From contig NZ_CP103833.1 of the NCBI RefSeq assembly GCF_029774155.1, positions 682,001 through 746,000 on the forward strand: 64,000 bases of DNA, given 5' to 3'. The stretch comes from Actinobacillus arthritidis. GTDB taxonomy: Bacteria; Pseudomonadota; Gammaproteobacteria; Enterobacterales; Pasteurellaceae. The notes beneath the pieces were generated by a model that saw nothing but the letters and a program-made list of their open reading frames with translations, did not search any database and was not told where the DNA came from. A program made the translations under genes and the position numbers. This document shows positions 60,775 to 64,000 of the stretch, piece after piece; the first letter of the stretch is position 1, and each line of letters opens with the position of its first letter.

Positions 60775-62253
60775 TTATCGTTGCATATTAATATTCGCTC
60801 TAATTTGATCAAAACTAATCTGTTTCACTAATTTACCGTTCTCAAAAATCAGTTCTAATAGATCATCAGAAAAATCATCTGTAGTGGTTAACCCATCAAT
60901 ATAATGATCGAAAGCAATTACTTTTACTCGACCTTTTTGTGATTTTTTTAATCCGTCATCTGTTTTAGGATTTTTAAAAATGGCTTTTTCTGTACCATTG
61001 ATTGTAATTGAAGTGGCTTTTACAGCAAAACCTAGCGTATCTCGCGTATTACGCTGATAAGTTTGCGCCCCGACACCAAATACAATATTACTTGAAGCAA
61101 AACCTTTTTGCTCAAGTCCTTCCAATACGGCCAACATCTTATCGTAAGTTACGCCATCGCCGTAAATTGCCCCAATATGTGAGTCTAAAACTTTATAACC
61201 TTTGGTATTAATTGTGCCACCGAAGATATCCCATAAACATTCAATTAAACCTTTACGTTCATATTCATTACAAGCGGTCGAATTTCCGCAAAGAATTGCA
61301 AAAAAATCACCGCTATCAGGGCGTATAACCACTTTAGCATAAGTAGGGCGAGCCATAATTTCATCTTTTAGCAATGGCAGGTTAACGCTAATGTTATGCC
61401 AAAAATCGGTCGTATCTGCTACTATGGATAACATACTATCCGGAAATTTCTGCATTAAATAGCGGAAAGTAGGTAGCTCATCCACACCATGCGCACTCAT
61501 AACCGAATGTTCAGAAGCGGGTATAGAAGTGCCAATTAAGTTCTGTGAACCATAATAACTGCTGATAAATGAAATCGCTGGGATAGTGTCCGTACCCAGA
61601 AAACTGGTTAAATGACCGGCACCGGACATCTCAGCGGATTCTAACGAACTCATTCCACGCATTGAAAAGTCATGCGATTGAAACGGAATATGTTCATGGT
61701 TATCACAGGTTTTCTCTGCAAATTTAGTCAGAGCAGAGCGATAAGCAAACGCAATTGAAGCGGACGTCATTGGTTGCCATAAACAGACATTAATGAGTGT
61801 TTCTAAATAGTTGGTTAACCAAAAGAAATCCGGATGCGTATTTTCAATCGTCATTACCGGCACTTTAATCGCAACGGATTTACCTTCCGGAATCGCTTTG
61901 ATACGAACAGGTAAATAGCCTAATTGATGTAATTGAGCAATGTGTTTACCGGAATCCTTGAACTGTAGTGTTTGAGCAATAAATTGCGAATATTCTGATA
62001 CAACTTCAGATGTCGGACGATTAAAAAAATTATCGTTAAAATAATGAATTAAATACTTAGTAAGAAATGCTTGAAACCCGAATGACACAACTCGGTTCAA
62101 ATAAGGGGCTTGCTTATTACTACGAGGAGTAAAAGTGCTATAAATAATTTGTGTATTTTCTGGATATTGGATTCGATGTGACGTTTTGTAAAAGTCGCAT
62201 AATAAGGACGGAATTGCACTCGATCTTTGATATTTGTTTAATAAACTACACAT
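60775..62253 (-). CDS. nadV: Nicotinamide phosphoribosyltransferase
   Basis: Makes nicotinamide mononucleotide from nicotinamide and PRPP, which frees Pasteurellaceae from the need for V factor (NAD). 492 residues of the NAMPT family: CDFYKTSHRIQYP near residue 19, HDFSMRGMSS (194-203), catalytic His249 in TSIPASEHSVMSAHG, and phosphate-binding VVIRPDSGD (308-316); GGTINTKGYKVLDSHIGAIYGDG follows. Intact frame. ATG 62253 after AAGGTAGTATT. It contains a full uptake signal ACAAGCGGTC (about 61270). It lies between convergent cpdB and a spacer with repeats, and may have been acquired by transformation. Confidence 0.93.
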   Translation of the reverse strand: MCSLLNKYQRSSAIPSLLCDFYKTSHRIQYPENTQIIYSTFTPRSNKQAPYLNRVVSFGFQAFLTKYLIHYFNDNFFNRPTSEVVSEYSQFIAQTLQFKDSGKHIAQLHQLGYLPVRIKAIPEGKSVAIKVPVMTIENTHPDFFWLTNYLETLINVCLWQPMTSASIAFAYRSALTKFAEKTCDNHEHIPFQSHDFSMRGMSSLESAEMSGAGHLTSFLGTDTIPAISFISSYYGSQNLIGTSIPASEHSVMSAHGVDELPTFRYLMQKFPDSMLSIVADTTDFWHNISVNLPLLKDEIMARPTYAKVVIRPDSGDFFAILCGNSTACNEYERKGLIECLWDIFGGTINTKGYKVLDSHIGAIYGDGVTYDKMLAVLEGLEQKGFASSNIVFGVGAQTYQRNTRDTLGFAVKATSITINGTEKAIFKNPKTDDGLKKSQKGRVKVIAFDHYIDGLTTTDDFSDDLLELIFENGKLVKQISFDQIRANINMQR

Positions 62254-62616
62254 AATACTACCTTAATCTATTTTAAACTAAAATAAAGTCTACCATATGC
62301 AACAAGTAAATAATAAGGATTTATTTCATTTCTATAACCATATGTACAGATAACAACAAATTTGTAATATATATTAACCAATATGCATTTGGTGATCTTA
62401 TATGTAACTCGCATATAGAGTTAATATTAACTAGTATAAAAAGTCGCAAATTTCTGTACAAATTTGACCGCTTATAGATAGTATTAAAATTAAACAGAAT
62501 AGCACCAGATATACTATCAAAGTCACAATTATTTTACATTCGCATAATGTAGATTATGTTAAATAGAAAGTTGTTTATATATTTAGGAATATTAGCTTGT
62601 GCTACTTTCTTTATTC

Positions 62617-62741
62617 AACCACAGAACACACGGAATACACAGAAAGCTTATATACAATATCCTTTAGATTATTGCTAAAACTATATAGTGTATTGGAAAC
62701 ATACCTTCTTTCTTTCCGTGTACTCTGTGTATTCCGTGGTT
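62617..62741. repeat. Large inverted repeat (ACCACGGAATACACAG family)
   Basis: Left arm 62617-62646 and right arm about 62712-62741 are complementary at about 25 of 30 positions; nearly all differences are transitions. The right arm read backward begins AACCACGGAATACACAGA. About 65 bases lie between. The arms contain internal repeats of GGAATACAC. The shape suggests a MITE-like or palindromic intergenic repeat; the same family occurs at 60715. Confidence 0.7.
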
Positions 62742-62763
62742 AATATGTCATAAAAAAACAAAA

Positions 62764-62787
62764 CCCCAATAGTTTTTACCATTGGGG
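62764..62787 (-). terminator. Terminator after porin gene
   Basis: CCCCAAT (62764-62770) pairs with ATTGGGG (62781-62787); on the minus strand TTTTGTTTTTTT follows. Confidence 0.85.
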
Positions 62788-62821
62788 CTTTTAGCTATTA
62801 ACTTAAGCTATTGGCAACAAA

Positions 62822-63920
62822 TTACCAGTAAACACGCATACCCACACCGATAGCTTTGTCTTTTGCTTTACCAACATAGTTACCTTGAACATCATATGCT
62901 TTAGTCTGAACATATTTACCTTCAACATAAGCTACAACTTGTTTATGTAATTTATAATCCGTACCTAATAAGAAACCATGAGATTTAGCTTTGTTGATAT
63001 TTGTAAAATAATCACTTACTTTATCTGAAGTTTGATCATTATCAGCTTCTACACGCTCATATAAGTAGTTACCGTAGATACGTGATTTAGGTGTTACTTG
63101 GTATTGGAAACCCGGTGCTACGTAGAAACCTTTAACACGTTCTGTACCATCTTTCTCATATTTGTAACCAAAGTCACCCACTAATTTTAAGTCTGCGATA
63201 GTGTAACCTACTGCAAATTCATAACCATCTTGATAATGTTTATGGCTTGCTCCTGTAACATAGTTTGCACGACCCACACCACCTTCTAAGTTTAAGGTAT
63301 GACCATTCGCTAACTGAGTTTCATAGACAGCACCGAAACCGTATGCATTTTTAAGTTCGTTTACTAATACTTCACCTGTCTGCATCACGTTTTTCAGCGA
63401 AGTTATAGTTTGCACCAAGTTGTAAACCTTCGATACCTTTATAATCGTAACGAATTACAGAGTTACCTGATGTTGCGATATAACTAGGCACAATACCATA
63501 GTACATATCGTCTGTTTGACCGTAATCATCAGCGATTGTTAATTGACGACCGAATGTTACGTCACCATATTGTTTGCTACCTAAACCGATGTAAGCACGT
63601 TTTGCGTATAAATCACCGAAATTATCTGTGCCGGTATCTTTAAAACGAATTTCTAAACGACCTAACGCATAGAAATCATTACCTAAATCATGATTTACAC
63701 GTACACCAAAACGTGAACTTGCATTTTTTAGGTTAGTATGTGAATTTTTCTTAGCTGTACGATGACCAGCCGGATCTTGTGTTTTGTTACTTTCTTGAGC
63801 AACAATTAAACGTAAAGAACCGTCAACTTGTACTTTAGTACCTTCTGCGTCATATACGGTTACCGCTGAAGCTGATGCCGCGAATGCTGTTACTGCTAAT
63901 GCAACTAGAGTTTTTTTCAT
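62822..63920 (-). pseudogene. ompP2: OmpP2-type general porin, frameshifted
   Basis: Trimeric outer-membrane porin of the Haemophilus P2 / Gram-negative porin family. Start ATG 63920 (AAGGTGAAC before it): signal MKKTLVALAVTAFAASASA, then VTVYDAEGTKVQVDGSLRL. Beta-strand pattern throughout, e.g. SSRFGVRVNHDLGNDFYALGRLE and YVGLG/GDVTFGRQ, and an aromatic C-terminus (GVGMRVYW). Near 63380 the reading gains one base (plus strand cacctgtctgcatcacg) and changes from NYNFAEKRDA to GEVLVNELKNAYGFG. Repaired length about 365 residues. The symbol is by family resemblance; another Pasteurellaceae porin name is possible. Confidence 0.85.
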
Positions 63921-64000
63921 AATGTTCACCTTAATTTTTAATTTTAAGTTTATTTAAAACTACTCTCGATAAGGTGTAAGAGTAATTTTCCAAAACTGAC

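Larger units (their letters stand above)
62254..62821. other. Long A+T-rich spacer between nadV and porin
   Basis: 568 bases with no credible gene in any frame. It contains the probable nadV promoter, a partial uptake core (GACCGCTTA near 62466), the inverted repeat at 62617-62741 and the porin terminator. Confidence 0.6.

Noticed and set aside
62254..62821. Insertion sequence remnant in the long spacer
   Set aside because: No transposase fragment in six frames and no terminal duplication; only the palindromic repeat is present.

Overview
The window is about 64 kb of A+T-rich chromosome from a Pasteurellaceae bacterium, most likely the genus Actinobacillus. The reasons are: many copies of the uptake-signal core ACAAGCGGT (and its complement ACCGCTTGT), often paired as inverted repeats at gene ends; proteins closest to Haemophilus and Actinobacillus families as I remember them; and gene neighbourhoods shared with E. 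coli (metY-rimP-nusA-infB-rbfA-truB, pheS-pheT-ihfA, mlc-bioD2, lrp-ftsK, rplM-rpsI, ackA-pta). A nadV gene (nicotinamide phosphoribosyltransferase) suggests a strain that does not need V factor. The DNA is almost all housekeeping chromosome; I see no prophage, insertion sequence, integron or CRISPR array.

Layout. 1-4.7 kb: phoA (cut by the window edge) with a Pho box, then guaB-guaA behind a PurR operator. 4.8-10.4 kb: rlmE, ftsH and two tandem tyrP transporters, the first with TyrR boxes. 10.4-19.2 kb: glnD, zapG, rplM-rpsI with a structured leader, yaaA and a small lipoprotein, fieF, a zinc-ribbon gene, tcyP. 19.2-20.8 kb: a TetR regulator divergent from a carotenoid-hydratase-family membrane protein, closed by a terminator that carries a complete Neisseria-type uptake word. 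20.9-26.4 kb: nitroreductase, pheST-ihfA, nlpC and a possible small RNA behind a CRP/FNR-like box. 26.5-36.4 kb: bioD2-mlc, rnd, lrp-ftsK, ypfJ, aroG with a TrpR operator, tsaB. 36.4-47.1 kb: tdk, zapB, glpX, a Nif3-family gene, macB, cpxRA, mazG, accD, folC. 47.1-53.5 kb: initiator tRNA and the rimP-nusA-infB-rbfA-truB translation operon. 53.5-64 kb: mltB, a DUF1508 gene, ackA-pta, cpdB, nadV, and an OmpP2-type porin.

The most striking property of the sequence as given is damage. Eighteen genes are interrupted: seventeen by one- or two-base indels and lrp by an in-frame stop. They include the usually essential guaA, pheS, accD, nusA and infB. tcyP hides a pair of compensating indels, and accD has also lost a zinc cysteine. 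Every broken gene regains its family's normal length when one base is restored at each site, and many sites sit in CGGC/GCCG or a short homopolymer. I read this as base-call or assembly error, not biology. Broken genes are listed once over their full span as 'pseudogene', meaning broken in this sequence.

Regulatory sites recognised by eye agree well with their target genes: PhoB/phoA, PurR/guaBA, TyrR/tyrP and TrpR/aroG. There are also two CRP-like palindromes.
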